A stretch of DNA of 64,000 nucleotides. Origin: Aldrovandia affinis. Lineage: Eukaryota > Chordata > Actinopteri > Notacanthiformes > Halosauridae. The translations under genes were made by a program, and so were the position numbers. Under the pieces are notes generated by a model, which had not been told where the DNA came from, did no database searches, and saw nothing but the letters and a program-made list of their open reading frames with translations. Each line of letters opens with the position of its first letter. Within the stretch, counting starts at the first letter, position 1. Shown here in pieces: positions 49,551 to 60,820 of the stretch. The stretch spans positions 3,001,392-3,065,391 of the forward strand of contig JAINUG010000085.1 of the NCBI GenBank assembly GCA_029706075.1. Direction: 5' to 3'.

Positions 49551-49934
49551 AGTGACACAGAAGCTCATATGGTCAGTGATGCAGAAGCTCATAGGCCCAG
49601 TGATGCAGGAGCTCATAGGCCCAGTGATGCAGGAGCTCATAGACCCAGTGATGCAGGAGCTCATAGGCCCAGTGATGCAGGAGCTCATAGGCCCAGTGAC
49701 GCAGGAGCTCATAAGCCCAGTGGTGCAGGAGCTCATAGGCCCAGTGGTGCAGGAGCTCATAGTCTCAGTGACACAGGCGCTCATAGGCCCAGTGGTGCAG
49801 GAGCTGATAGTCTCAGTGACACAGTCGCTCATAGGCCCAGTGATGCAGGAGCTCATAGGCCCAGTGATGCAGGAGCTCATAGGCCCAGTGATGCAGGAGC
49901 CCATAGTCTCAGTGATGCAGGAGGTCATAGTCTC
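49551..49934 (+). repeat. 24 bp minisatellite, 16 copies
   Basis: Sixteen contiguous units of exactly 24 bases. The consensus starts AGTGATGCAGGAGCTCATAG and ends GCCC. Variants include AGTGAC and AGTGGT at the start and GTCTC at the end, and a higher-order alternation appears in units 9-12. Because 24 is a multiple of three and the unit lacks stops in several frames, ORFs of 171 and 211 codons on the plus strand and 161 on the minus strand cross it. All are repeat-driven. No intervening spacers are present, so it is not a CRISPR array. Confidence 0.97.
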
Positions 49935-51691
49935 TGTGATCTTATCTGATCCTTTGCTTTGTCTCTCTCTGATAGGTGCTTTGAAGTTGGTGTTAAAGGA
50001 TCCCTGCTTTCCAAACACTCACCCAACTCCTCACTGCATCAATGACCTGGTTGACTGCCAGGAAAGCGTTGTCTCACTGGCTGAATATCTCATTGGCCAT
50101 AAAGGGCCTCTTCACCAGGACATTTTAATAGAATCACATACAATCAGTGGACTTAACCATGAACCATTTTCTTTAATTTGCCATTAATGAGTGGAGCCGT
50201 GGCAACAGCTGCAGGTTTGTTCCAGAGCACCTTAATTAGGTTAGGTACAGGAAGAGGAGTTGCTCATGCGTTTTTCTTGGATCTTGTTACAGGTCTTAAT
50301 TGTTATTTTGTGAAATCCAATAAAACAGTAATGAACTGCTGGCATCTTCAGATGATTTTGAATGGGTTAACGGAAGGGATAGTGGTGAGGATGAGGTCAC
50401 CCATCAAATAAATGGATTTGATAGTTTTTTGGCTCTCAAAATTATTGAAAATGTTTAAATGTCCAAGATCAAAGCCCGTCAAGGAAAAGACTTCAGGGGA
50501 ACTGGCATCTGAATTTCACATTGTCAGAGGGGAAACAGAACAGAGGCAGCAGTTGCATTTTTAAATTTATTGTACCTTTATAGAATGCATTCAAGATCTT
50601 TTTTTTTTCGAAATGTAACTATTTTAATTCAAATTTAATCTTTAGTTTTGACTCCTATGTGTTCAAAGATACAACAATTTAATGAGAACTGTCACACAAA
50701 CATTTTTATTTGTCCTCTATGGCAGCATCTTTCCTTAATCAGAAGCTGTGGAAAACTATGACTTCATTCTGGAATGAGGGAACAGATGCAAAAATGTTCT
50801 TCAAATGTGAGAAAGGGGTGAATGCTAATCAAGGCTTTTGACTGATGTGGACCAGATATTCTTCCTCAATTGTAAAGTAAGTTTAAAATGCTGAAATAAT
50901 ACACACAAGTGTCCTTGTGTGTATAATGTTGGGGAAAGACAGCTTTCTTCCAAGGTCGGGTACACATCAAATGATACAGATTCATCCATTACTGGGACCC
51001 TTTTACATAACAACAGAGACTGACTCTTTGACCCCTTTCTGAACTTGATTAAGTAAGCCAGATCATAGTTATTATTGAGTGTGTGCTGGACTGGATGTGC
51101 TCTGAAATGTGATTTCAGAAGCCACACACATGTGATGGAACCGCGCATGGGAAGTCTGGGCGGCAGGCGGAGATGGCCGGGAGCACAACGGCTCTGCGGT
51201 AGAGGGACCGAGGCCGCCAGCCAGAGGTGAAGATGGCGTCATGGCGCATGACATCACTCTCCTGAAGGCACACTGCTCAGACAGTGATTGTGTCTGGAAC
51301 GGTCTGGCCACCCGCTGAGTCACTTGTTTGCACAAGCGAAGTAATCATCAGGAAATGACTTCAGAGACTATTTGTAATCAGTGTTTGGGTTGTTTATGTA
51401 TGCACTGCAGAGCAGGTCTGTGTGCCTGTGTGTGTGATTATGTATGGGTTTGTGTATGTGTGTGAGTATACACGCGTGTGTGTGTGCATGTGTGCATGTG
51501 TGTGTGTGTGTGTGTGTGTGTGTGATTGTGTAATTTTGTGTCGCACATTTTTATGCCTACCGTCTTGAGAAGAAGCTAGCTCAGAGATGGAACATTCAAA
51601 TGATCAGATGGCATAATGAAATGAAAGAGAACCGATTAAGTTGATCTGAATCATCAAATATCCCCAATGATTTCAATTGTGATGTCTATGG
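49935..51691. other. Unique noncoding sequence, no gene seen
   Basis: The 211-codon ORF leaving the minisatellite continues to 50,187 with ordinary-looking sequence, but no domain or splice context is recognisable. A GT tract lies at 51,475-51,524. The part 51,130-51,300 is GC-richer with several CpGs. No gene is supported. Confidence 0.5.
51475..51524 (+). repeat. (TG)n microsatellite
   Basis: About 50 bases of TG, interrupted by two GCATG motifs, inside a broader TG-rich stretch that starts near 51,415. Confidence 0.95.
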
Positions 51692-52041
51692 TAGGGGTGC
51701 AGTGGATAGCACTGTCGCCGCACAGCAAGAAGGTCACAGGTTCGAATCCCGGCCGGGGCCTTTCTGTGTGGAGTTTGCATGTTCTCCCCGTGTCCGCGTG
51801 GGTTTCCTCTGGGTACTCCGGTTTCCTCCCACAGTTCAAAGACATGCACGCTAGGCTAATTGGAGAGTCTAGAGTGCCTTAGGTATGAGTGAATGGTGTA
51901 TGTGCCCTGCGATGGATTGTTGACTTGTCCTGGATGTATTCCTGCCTCTCGCCCAATGCATGCTGGGATAGCCCCCCCCACAACCCTGACCAGGAATAAG
52001 CGGGTTTGATAATGAATGAAAGAATGAATGTCTATGGTAGG
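51682..52041 (+). mobile_element. tRNA-headed SINE-like repeat, family B, plus-strand copy, with target-site duplication
   Basis: The body (51,696-52,027) begins with a tRNA-like head with an exact B box GGTTCGAATCC. It continues through TTTCTGTGTGGAGTTTGCAT, GTTCTCCCCGTGTCCGCGTG, CTCCGGTTTCCTCCCACAG, AAAGACATGCACGCTAGGCT and GCATGCTGGGATAGC, ending in an ATGAATGAAAGAATGA tail. The direct repeat ATGTCTATGGTAGG occurs at 51,682-51,695 and 52,028-52,041. It matches the copy at 24,401-24,751 along its length. This is a widespread fish repeat as I recall it. The ATGA-type tail hints at RTE-LINE mobilisation, but I did not establish the family name. Confidence 0.93.
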
Positions 52042-52539
52042 AACACATCAGCCTCACATCCTCAGCGAGCATTTCACCTTTCTCTTATTTACTTTATAAT
52101 AATAAATCGAATCTACTGTGGAATCACAACCTCTGGCTCTTTTAAGTTCTGAGGCACTTCATAATCGTGACGTTTATTTCATATTTAATTGCAATCACGC
52201 TGTGAGTGCTTTATTCCAAACTAGGTTTACAGCCAACTCTTTTGTTACTGTCTATCAACATTGCATGACAAAAATCAATTTCAAAATGTGAAATGTGATT
52301 GATTGAATGAACCGTTCTCTTGGTTGGCTTTGGAGACATTGTCCTAGGGTTGTACCGATCTCTGCTGGTGTTCCGCCTTTGCTTAGAGCACTTTAGAGCA
52401 CAGCTGCACGCGATCCTCTGAGAAGATCTATAAACCTCTGGTATAGCACTGATCTACAGGGCGCTGACCCTGCACCCACGGGCCGTAAAAACACAATGTA
52501 ACAAAGAAAAATTGCAGCCACTAAATAAACAGGATCGAT

Positions 52540-53290
52540 ACAGATATTATTTGCAGCGGCGGTCTAGTCAGCAGAAAGGCTGCTATTGAATTGAACAGCG
52601 GGCCAGCCCGACGCGGGGTAAACTACTCGCATGTAAAATGGGAACTTTTCAGGACAGTTAAGTAGCTCCATTTCTAAAACAGACTAAATTTTCTGCCTGA
52701 TAAAATTTTACAGCTCTTCGTCGCCGTGTTGAGGAGGAAGATAAAAATGAGGGCCGACAGAGAGAGATATTACAACGCGAGAGCACGGCCTGGACGGAGG
52801 ATGCGAAAACACATAAACATTTACAGCGCCGTGATGATGTACCAGTCTTGGCGCTGGCCCCCTCGACCCCCTCTGCAATGTTCTTTGTGTTGAGTTTTCA
52901 TAACCGAACCGTGTGAGATTATTAATCCCCCTTCTATCCCGAAGCGCGCCTGGCCCATTCATCGACGCTCCGCGAACGTTTCGTTGAGTTGCCAGCGCGG
53001 CGATCTTAATTGCATACACCACGGGCTGTTCGCCGTCATCTGCTTGCTTTTAAGGATCTGAAGTGCGGCGTTCGGCTTGTCCGTGTCTGCTTCACGTGAG
53101 CGTCGTTCTCAGCCGTCGCTTGATCTGAGCTTCACTCTCATCGCGTCAGATTTTTGTTTTGCTGAGTGAGGTGGTTGGAGCGCTGGGTCGGAGGAATCGC
53201 GTGCCAGCACCCTGACAGAGTGCCTCAGAATCACCGGAACCATCGAGTCCTGCTGGTGGCTCTCCCACCGTGCCCTTCCTGCCTGCTGCA
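52540..53290. other. CpG-rich region
   Basis: CpG density is high across this interval, most clearly 52,940-53,145 (GAAGCGCGCC, ATCGACGCTCCGCGAACGTT, CCAGCGCGGCGATC, GTGCGGCGTTCGGC, GAGCGTCGTTCTCAGCCGTC) and again at 53,160-53,215. The flanking DNA is not CpG-rich. ORFs of 104 (52,708-53,022) and 60 codons on the minus strand lack recognisable domains. It is the best candidate in the window for an unmethylated CpG island, and so for a promoter or a GC-rich enhancer, but no exon can be defined. Confidence 0.5.
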
Positions 53291-53564
53291 AAATTTATTT
53301 ATCGGTGCTCGTTTTTACATTGAATCAAAATAAACTGCACAACTATGACCGGAGGTCTGAAAGGACTTTAGGGAATTCCGTGTACTTTTACAGATGGAGT
53401 GACCATTCTGGTGGCACTGTATTATTTTGATCAGAGGCTAAATCTGATCATGAGTATACAGTATATACCCAGGTCCTTATGTCGCGTATCAGTGGGACTT
53501 ACATTTACCTGACAACAAAGACTGTGAGCTTCTTTTGTTCACAAGTGGTTGAAAGAATGTTGTC

Positions 53565-54030
53565 TGTGTACTGTATGCTATGTGTCCAAACACCCTCTAC
53601 TTAGGCTGGCTGTGCCCCGTACACTGTAGGTTGTGTGTCTGTGCACTGTTTGTATGCTGTGTGTCTGCACTATATGCTTTAGGCTTTCTGTCTATGATGT
53701 GTGCCTGCTATGCTATGTTATGCTACATGAATGTTTGCTGTGTGCCTGTAATCTGTATGCTGTGTGATATACTTTATGTTCCTGTACACTGTGTTTGTGC
53801 TCTGTGTTTCTGTACACTGTACACTACGGGACACATTCACTGAAGGTTTTAGCTCATACAAAAGGTTTTTGTGCACACAAACCAGTATCTTGACAATCTG
53901 TAGAAATATCATGGTGCTGGTGCTGGAGCTAATACCTTTGGCGCGTTCTAATACCTTTAGTAAATCTGGCCTTATCTATTTGTGTGCTGTGTGGTTTGTG
54001 TACTATTTTGTAGGCTGTGTTTCTGTGTAC
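53565..54030 (+). repeat. Degenerate TGTGT-rich tandem repeat
   Basis: Imperfect repeats of a unit containing CTGTGTGTCTGTGCACTGT and ATGCT-type words, with variable spacing. It explains the Cys/Val/Leu-rich ORFs here (53,580-53,843). The decay makes the unit length and copy number uncertain, and it may have begun as a minisatellite. Confidence 0.6.
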
Positions 54031-57000
54031 TGCGGAGGAAGTTTGCATCAGAACACTCGTCACATCGAGTTGGTCTGTCATTGAAGGAATTTAATTTGCT
54101 CTAATGCAATGTATTAATCAAAAAGTAATTTTGTTACTGTCAGGAGTGATAACGGAGCAGCCCGCATTTCGCCGTCTTTCATCTCCCGCTTTGTTTGCCT
54201 CTATTCTAAACGTTGTAATCTGTAGGGTGATCGCCTGCACTGTCCCTGCATGATAAATACCTCTCAAAACAGCACGGCCGGAGCACTTAATGACATGTTT
54301 TATTGTGCTCCCCGGCAGCACAAGTGCACAAATTGGACTAGACTGTTGGATTCTGATTGGCTATCGGGGAGATGTTCTCCACCTGAATCTGGGAGTGGGT
54401 TCTTAATGTTCACACACCTCCTTCTCCCATTCGTCACGGTGGATGATTCGGTTTCTTACTTCAGAGAGCAAAGGACCCGTCATTAGGAGTAACTGAATGG
54501 CTCCCCATCTTGCGGATTGCATAAGACCAGAGCTTCGTTTTAATGTCAATTTAGTCGTTAGTGCACGCATTCACTCACATCTAAAGTTCATCGAAAGTGG
54601 CAGCAGAGAACTTGTCTTGGCACAAAAATATTATACTATAACAGCCATGTAGTGCTTCAGTATTGCATTCCAAAGTGATGTTAATACCGGGCAGTACAAC
54701 AACTCGACCAACACTTCCCTGGCTATGCAATTCAGCAGAGACCAAATAACATGCCATGACATTTGTTTCTTATATTTTTCAAACAAATGACGTCACCCAC
54801 TTTACATTTCGGGAGAAATGTTGAAACTATACGGGCCCTGTTGGTGCTGCAGTACAGGACATCGGAGAAAGACTGATGGGGAGAAAACAACAGGCCCACT
54901 GGTACAGGGCATGATCTGGGGTTGGGTGGGCTGGGACAGGGGCAGGGGTTAAGTCTGATCAGGATGCTCTCCATGTGTGACAAAGTTCGCTGGAGATTTC
55001 TTTAGCAGAGATGGAGCATGCTGGCTATCTGTGCCAAGGGTGATGGTCTCCTATCAGCCCCTGGACTGTGTTTATTACCGTGGCCATTATTGGGGAACAC
55101 CACAACGGACAGTCTGGGAGGGCTTTAGGGCCCGTTTACACCATCTGATCATCACTGCAGCGCCGGGGGAAACACTGTTCGCACTGAGGGGAAGACAAAG
55201 GCCAGTGTAAGCTGAGACAGGAGCTAAAGAACTGAGTCATGGAGATGAGGTGGACAAGGCATAAGAAGAAGAGGAGGGCGGGTAAAACAATCCTGGCCAA
55301 CGGGCATGCATGATGGCCCAAATAATCCTGTTTTCATTTCCCAGTCTTTTTTAAAATGTATTGTTAGATGAAAACTTGTTTCATTCAGAAAGGCACCAAT
55401 AACAAATGCTAATTTATTCATGTAATAAAGCATATTACGTAAATTACCTACAATACAGCAAAAATAATTCCCAGGTTGTGTGCATGCGATGTTTAATGGA
55501 TTAAAGGTTTCTGGGGAAAAATGAACAACACTTTCGAATGTTTAGGCACAGTCTTCAACGCAGGATATTCATTGGATAGGATACCGGTGCGATTAAAGAT
55601 GGCCTGAATTAGCACATCTTTGGTCGGGAGCTTAGGGATTTTCCAGGCAATGGCACCATTTATTGGAATCTGATTGCTGTGTGGTTTAATTCCCTTTGCA
55701 ATCGAAATCCTCAGAATTCATGAAAAAGGTGCATTGGCAGATTCCTTAGATACTGCACATCATAATTAGATGACTTCCCCCCTCAGAATAGATTGAACAA
55801 ATTAAGTGCAAGTGATATGAGAAAGAGTGAGTTTGAAATTATCCACAGAGAGAAATAAATGTCAGGTGTGCATAGTCAGAGATCTGTTCTTAATCAGGAC
55901 CAGTATGAGGGAGGGTCTCCTACACACCTCGCCTGCGATCAGACCATGTACTCCAGAGAGAAGGTACAGTGTAGGCAAACAGGACATTAGACATTTCAAT
56001 ACCACATTACACATGTGGTAGCACATTACCAGGACACCACAAATACTAGCAAAATTTCAAAAAGGCTCAAGCTGTTGAAGAAATTTGGAATTCTCACACA
56101 CATATTTTGTGTCATGCACTACAACAAAAGAACAGTAGGAAAACACAGTCAAACAAATATCTGTAATATTTATGAAACAGATAGCATACAAATATAGTAT
56201 TAAAAAATATACTATAAAAATTAGTAATAAGCTAAACATATTGTAGTATTGTTGGGGAAGGTACCCATCAGACTAATAAGAACAACAGAACTACGTAAAT
56301 GTAAATTGAAACTGGCTCAAAGGTAATAAACTGATAAGACATTAGAAGGATACTGTCAGTAAAATGTACAATACTCTCATATATTTGATGAAAAATGGTT
56401 AAGGTGGGAAGAGTTATATGTAAGTATTGTAAGTAGCTTCACTATTGTCCTGGGATCCCACTCTTTGCAAATTCACTTTACAGGTAAGTTAGACTGTATA
56501 CTGTATGCTGTATACATCTACAAACACAGATGTCAATTTCCACACAGACAGGTTTACCCACTGTGCCACTCCATCACCTTGACCATATTTCAGTCTGTTT
56601 TGAATTCAGTCCTGTTAATGTGATACATTTGTTTCAGAGCCTAGCAACCAGTTCTGAAAATTCCACAAGGGATATTCCATGTGATTTTAAACAAAAATCT
56701 GCACAAATGAGGCACGCCCGACGCAGACCAGCCCGAGCCCGCACCGACAAGTTCCCAGGAACCCAAGGAGATGGCCTGGCAGCTCCTGACCAGCCCGCAT
56801 TATCTCACATTACAGCAGGCAGAGTCAGCACTGCACCCGCTCCTCTCCAGCCCTCTTTATCTCACATAGCAGCAGCGACACAAAGGTCTAACCACAATGG
56901 CCCCAGCATTATTTTCCCACTCAGTCTGGCTAATGGAGAAACCGTCCACCCGGTGGGCCCAGACGGGGCTGTCCTGCGGCTCAGTGATGCAGGAAGAGGG

Positions 57001-57409
57001 TGCGGGGGCTGCGATGAAGACGTGGAGCCAGCTGCAGGTGTGCCTTGCTAATTCTCGTCCTGTGATGGCAGAGGGAGGCGAGGCTGGCGCGTCCCCCAGG
57101 GCGGGTCGACGGGGGCTGTCACATCTCTGTCAGAGGCGAGCTGCTTCTCAGACGTGGCACAGTGGGGCACGCAGTGACCACTTCTGTGATGGACACCAAC
57201 ACTGGGAGTTCTGGGCCATGCGCTAAAGAGCTACGAGCAATGAACAAAGAGCCAGCTCTGGGAGGTGACAGTCAGTGTTCTCGCTCTGATCACTCGCCTG
57301 TCTGACACCTGCAGGTACATTAGCACAGACAGGGTTTCTCCATCATGCCCCGTCTCGTCCCCTTTCTCACGCACAAGTGCAGAACACTGACCAGCCTCCC
57401 TGTGGCCAT
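54031..57409. other. Unique noncoding sequence, no gene seen
   Basis: No gene is supported. The segment 55,840-56,420 is AT-rich. The segment 56,700-57,230 is GC-richer and carries two overlapping plus-strand ORFs (173 and 109 codons) in different frames with no recognised domain, so neither is called. A short run of enhancer-like sequence is possible near 54,130-54,500. Confidence 0.45.
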
Positions 57410-57573
57410 AACTTCGGCATCATAAATGTATATAGGCGCCGTTGTGTTAACATATGTTGCCTTATTGGTGATTATGTCTGTATTGTCTGTGTGTATACTG
57501 GAGCTTTGTGTGTGACACAGAATTTCCCCAATGGGGATAAATAAAGTTGATCTTATCTTATCTTATCTTATCA
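57410..57573 (+). mobile_element. Non-LTR retrotransposon 3' tail (Rex1/L2-like)
   Basis: The sequence ends ACAGAATTTCCCCAATGGGG, then ATAAATAAAGTTGA, then four TCTTA units (57,551-57,571). In fish genomes, this arrangement (a TTTCCCC..GGGG hairpin-like block, an AATAAAGT word, and short tandem repeats) marks the 3' end of Rex1- or L2-type LINEs. Only the last roughly 160 bases are evident. The 5'-truncated copy carries no reverse transcriptase coding sequence that I can see. The left boundary is uncertain. Confidence 0.7.
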
Positions 57574-60330
57574 TAGGTGATTTTCACTTTAGTATTACAT
57601 GGTGAAATCCATTTGTCTCACGGATACTGTAGGCTATGTTGCTAATATAGCACAAAGCACACGGTTTGATTGACTTCTTCTCGTGCTCATAGTATGTTTT
57701 TACTCCTTGCCAAAATGGGCATGCAAATGCACAGTTTGTGCATCTAATTGTGACATTCATCTACAGTTATTCAGGGCAAAGAGAGTCTTGCCGTGCTGAG
57801 TGATTTTAGGGTGAAGCAAACAAAAGGCCCAGGTGTCCCCCAGTAATGGGAGCCTAATGGTCTCTGAGATCACGCAGGGCAGAAACTGGGACAGGACCTC
57901 ATGTCCTCTGCAAGCCATTCAAGCTGTCCAAGCAAAGGGACACCTGCGGCTCCCCAAGTCCGCAGTCCAGAGCCAAACATTCCCATAGGGCCGGACACTG
58001 AGCTCGCTGGGAAAAAGGCGGAGGCAGCATCAGAGCAAGAGAGAGATAGAGAGAGAGAGGGAGAGAATAGAAGAGGACCAAGTTAATTGCCCAGTGTTTG
58101 GTGCTGTCACAATCACACAGCAGTCAGAAAGGCTTTCAGAAGTGCATTATGTAATTGCGTGAGACTGATTAATTCCACAGTGGGCGGTAAATGGCAGCCT
58201 GCCGCAGTTCACAGCATTGCCCAATTAACTCCCAATACTGCAACAATAACGCTGCTCACTAAGTACAGATCAGCACACTTAGGGTGGGTTTAATGCATCC
58301 ACAACAATGCAGAGACGGCAACAAACACATTCAAACAAATATTTGAGAACGGGCATTGTCACTTGGAGTGAGGAGTGCAGTGCGTTTCTTCAACGCCCAT
58401 TGTAACATCCTAAAATGAGTAAAACATTTTGCACAACATGCATATTAAACTAACTGGCCTATAGTTCCCAGGACCTTCTCAAATGTGGGTTAACTCCATT
58501 AAGTTAAAAGTAAACCAAATAGGTAATAGATTACTGCTAGTCCTTTCGGTATTATATGTTCTCTTTGTACAAGGCTGTACAAATGACTTGAACGGTACAA
58601 ATAAATGCACTGACAGCATTGCAAGGGGAAAGCATTTAAGCGAATGTCTCACTAGGGTCAAGCAGAAGGGGAATATTTTCGAGGTTTGATGTTCGTGTGA
58701 AGGAACAGTTGGCGAAGGGACTTAGGGAAAGAGCTGCTCCTCTGAAACATGCCTGCACCAAACACGCTGCTGCATTCGATTTGTGCCGCCACATCAAATG
58801 GAGCCCTGTTCCTCTCAGGGGGCCTGACTGTGAACACACTGCAGCTTCAATGTGACACATTAGACCCTCCTCCTAACAACTCCCAGATCCCTACCCCGGA
58901 ATACACAGCAATATGCTCAGCCAACACCGTCATATGTAAGATAAAGTCAGTCCAACGTGGAGAAATAAGGTTGGTTAAACATCACCGCCACCAAGGACAC
59001 TTGATCAAATGCATCTTTAATATAGACGGGCATTTCTTTCCTTATCATTTTGATTTATTGTACCTGGGATATTACAAGGATTAATTTAAATTGATATTCA
59101 ATTAATGTAGATTAGAGCTGTTCTGGGTCTGTAATGAGGAGTCTGGGGCTGGTGAGAGGTTTTACCTCCTAAGAAAATTGTGGCTATGTACAATCAAATT
59201 AAAGCCACTCCTGGATGTGGGTGTCTTCATTGTTTTATGTGAGAATCAGTAAATGGAGCAGCCAAGTGTTATTTTCTGCAGTGACACATTGATCAAAATG
59301 GGTCCTATGCAGGTAGGGGCTGATGGCTTTAACTGGGCACAAGGGGGCGCTGGAGTTGAAGGAAAGATGTAAGCTTGACTGCAGAGCCAAATGAGCAAAT
59401 GATGCTTTGTCTACAACAGGAAAAATGAGCACATATGTTAAGTAATCATAAAAAATTGATCAAATAGCCTTAACAATAATTTCTAGAAATTCATCCTTGC
59501 CATTTCCTTTTTCTTGAATGCTTATTTCAAAGGTTACAACATTGTGTGATAAATTTCAAATTTATCCATTACCTACTGTTATTATTATTGGGGGTAGAAT
59601 GGTAGAATGGTTCTGACCAGTCAATATCAAAATGCTCTCCCACGGTCTTGTATTTGACATGAACAAAGGTTTTTAGGACCAGTGGACCGGAAGGCAGGTC
59701 TGAACAAGTTGCCCCAAATGCATGATATCAGAACTTATCCCATAAAGTCAAGAATGAGTGGTTTAAAAAATCAGGAGTACCCAATGTCCTATGCCTTAGA
59801 GGCATAATACTCTATGACAAGTACTCCCATTCCGAGTTACAGAGTGTTTTAAACTTGGCTGACAAGGTTAACGGCCCGCTCTGTGTTTATCAGGAAAACC
59901 TCTGAGGTCAGCTAATTGACTAAAAAAGAGACAGATGGAGGCAGCCTTTACTACTGATTACATGGAGATCATAAAACCCTTTCAATAGGTGAGGAACTGC
60001 AGGGCCAAGCTCATAAAAATCAGAGAGCTTAGAGCTGGATGAAATTCTGCCAGATAGCCAGTAGGCTGTTCTGCTGAACACCCTCATATCAATGAGATCC
60101 ATAGTAGTTACAATACATTACAATAACCATTACAGCTTTCTGTTTTTACTCTAATACTCATATAATCCTAATAAAAAGTAAGCTTTGCATAGATAACACA
60201 ATTATTGCTTAAAAAGTTGAGTTACTAATATTATTTTATAGTTAATATTCCCAAACGATTCAATAGCAAGATTTTGGCCAACAAGTGTCAGGGGATTTAA
60301 ATGAATCACTAATGTGTGCTCTATGTACCG
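57574..60330. other. Unique noncoding sequence, no gene seen
   Basis: No gene is supported. A short GAGAGA-rich stretch lies at 58,037-58,068. A possible CTCF-type motif lies at 59,337-59,350. ORFs (58,749-59,084 and others) have no recognised features. Confidence 0.5.
59337..59350 (+). promoter_or_regulatory. CTCF-like motif (candidate)
   Basis: GCACAAGGGGGCGC matches the CTCF core consensus CCASYAGRKGGCRS at 12 of 14 positions (mismatches at positions 1 and 5), including the key AGGGGGC core. Single-site motif matches occur by chance, so this is only a lead. Confidence 0.3.
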
Positions 60331-60371
60331 TGTATATACAGTATATATATATATATATATAATATATATAT
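60331..60371 (+). repeat. (AT)n microsatellite
   Basis: About 40 bases of AT alternation with one phase slip (TATAATAT), preceded by a GTGTATATACAG palindromic word. Confidence 0.95.
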
Positions 60372-60449
60372 GTAGTTATAGATTATAATGATTATTTATT
60401 TATGAAACACATTTTTCTTAAGTTTGAATGCTTAATTTTTATTTTTACA

Positions 60450-60820
60450 TCCGTCCGTCTCATTGCTGCATTGCCCTCTGTCAATTCACGAGAGAGCAGA
60501 CAAGTGTGTTCGCCCTTTCCAAAGCACACGCTGCCAGCTGCAGCTTCTTTTCACCAGCTTAGCTATGCAGTCGCTGTGTTTAAAGAACACATTTGCAGCA
60601 GACTGCAGGTGCCCAAACAGCAGTCACTCTTGCGCGATGAGACAAGGACAATCCCGACCACTACCTGCACCCCATGGGCAACAGTACGGCCAAGTATGCT
60701 GCTGGGCCACAGTCAGTGCTGGCACGGTCAGGATTCAATACCAGACCTTGGAACGCATGACTGCTTTAAGACCCAGCGTTTTAGCAGGATGGGCATGCCC
60801 CATCCCTGCAGCCCTACAAC
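60450..60820 (-). mobile_element. Possible tRNA-related SINE (minus strand)
   Basis: On the minus strand, 60,740-60,820 has a weak tRNA-like layout: an A-box-like CCTGCTAAAACGCTGG and a degenerate B box GGTATTGAATCC (plus-strand GGATTCAATACC near 60,731). It is followed by a GC-richer body and a terminal block ending near GCAATGAGACGGACG. This resembles the general plan of a fish SINE but shares no close sequence with families A or B. The overlapping ORFs of 141 and 132 codons on the plus strand would then be accidental. I have no second copy in the window to confirm it. Confidence 0.35.

Noticed and set aside
49551-49934. Possible CRISPR array
   Set aside because: The repeats are head-to-tail with no spacers, the genome is eukaryotic in character and there are no cas genes.
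49434-50187. Protein-coding repeats (171 and 211 codons plus, 161 codons minus)
   Set aside because: All are kept open by the 24-base period. Three overlapping frames are open over the same bases, and none has a recognised domain or splice context.
51700-51770. Functional tRNA gene
   Set aside because: The B box belongs to the head of a dispersed SINE-like repeat that also occurs at 24.4-24.75 kb.
56530-57226. 173- and 109-codon ORFs as coding exons
   Set aside because: They overlap in different frames in GC-richer DNA, and neither has recognisable motifs.
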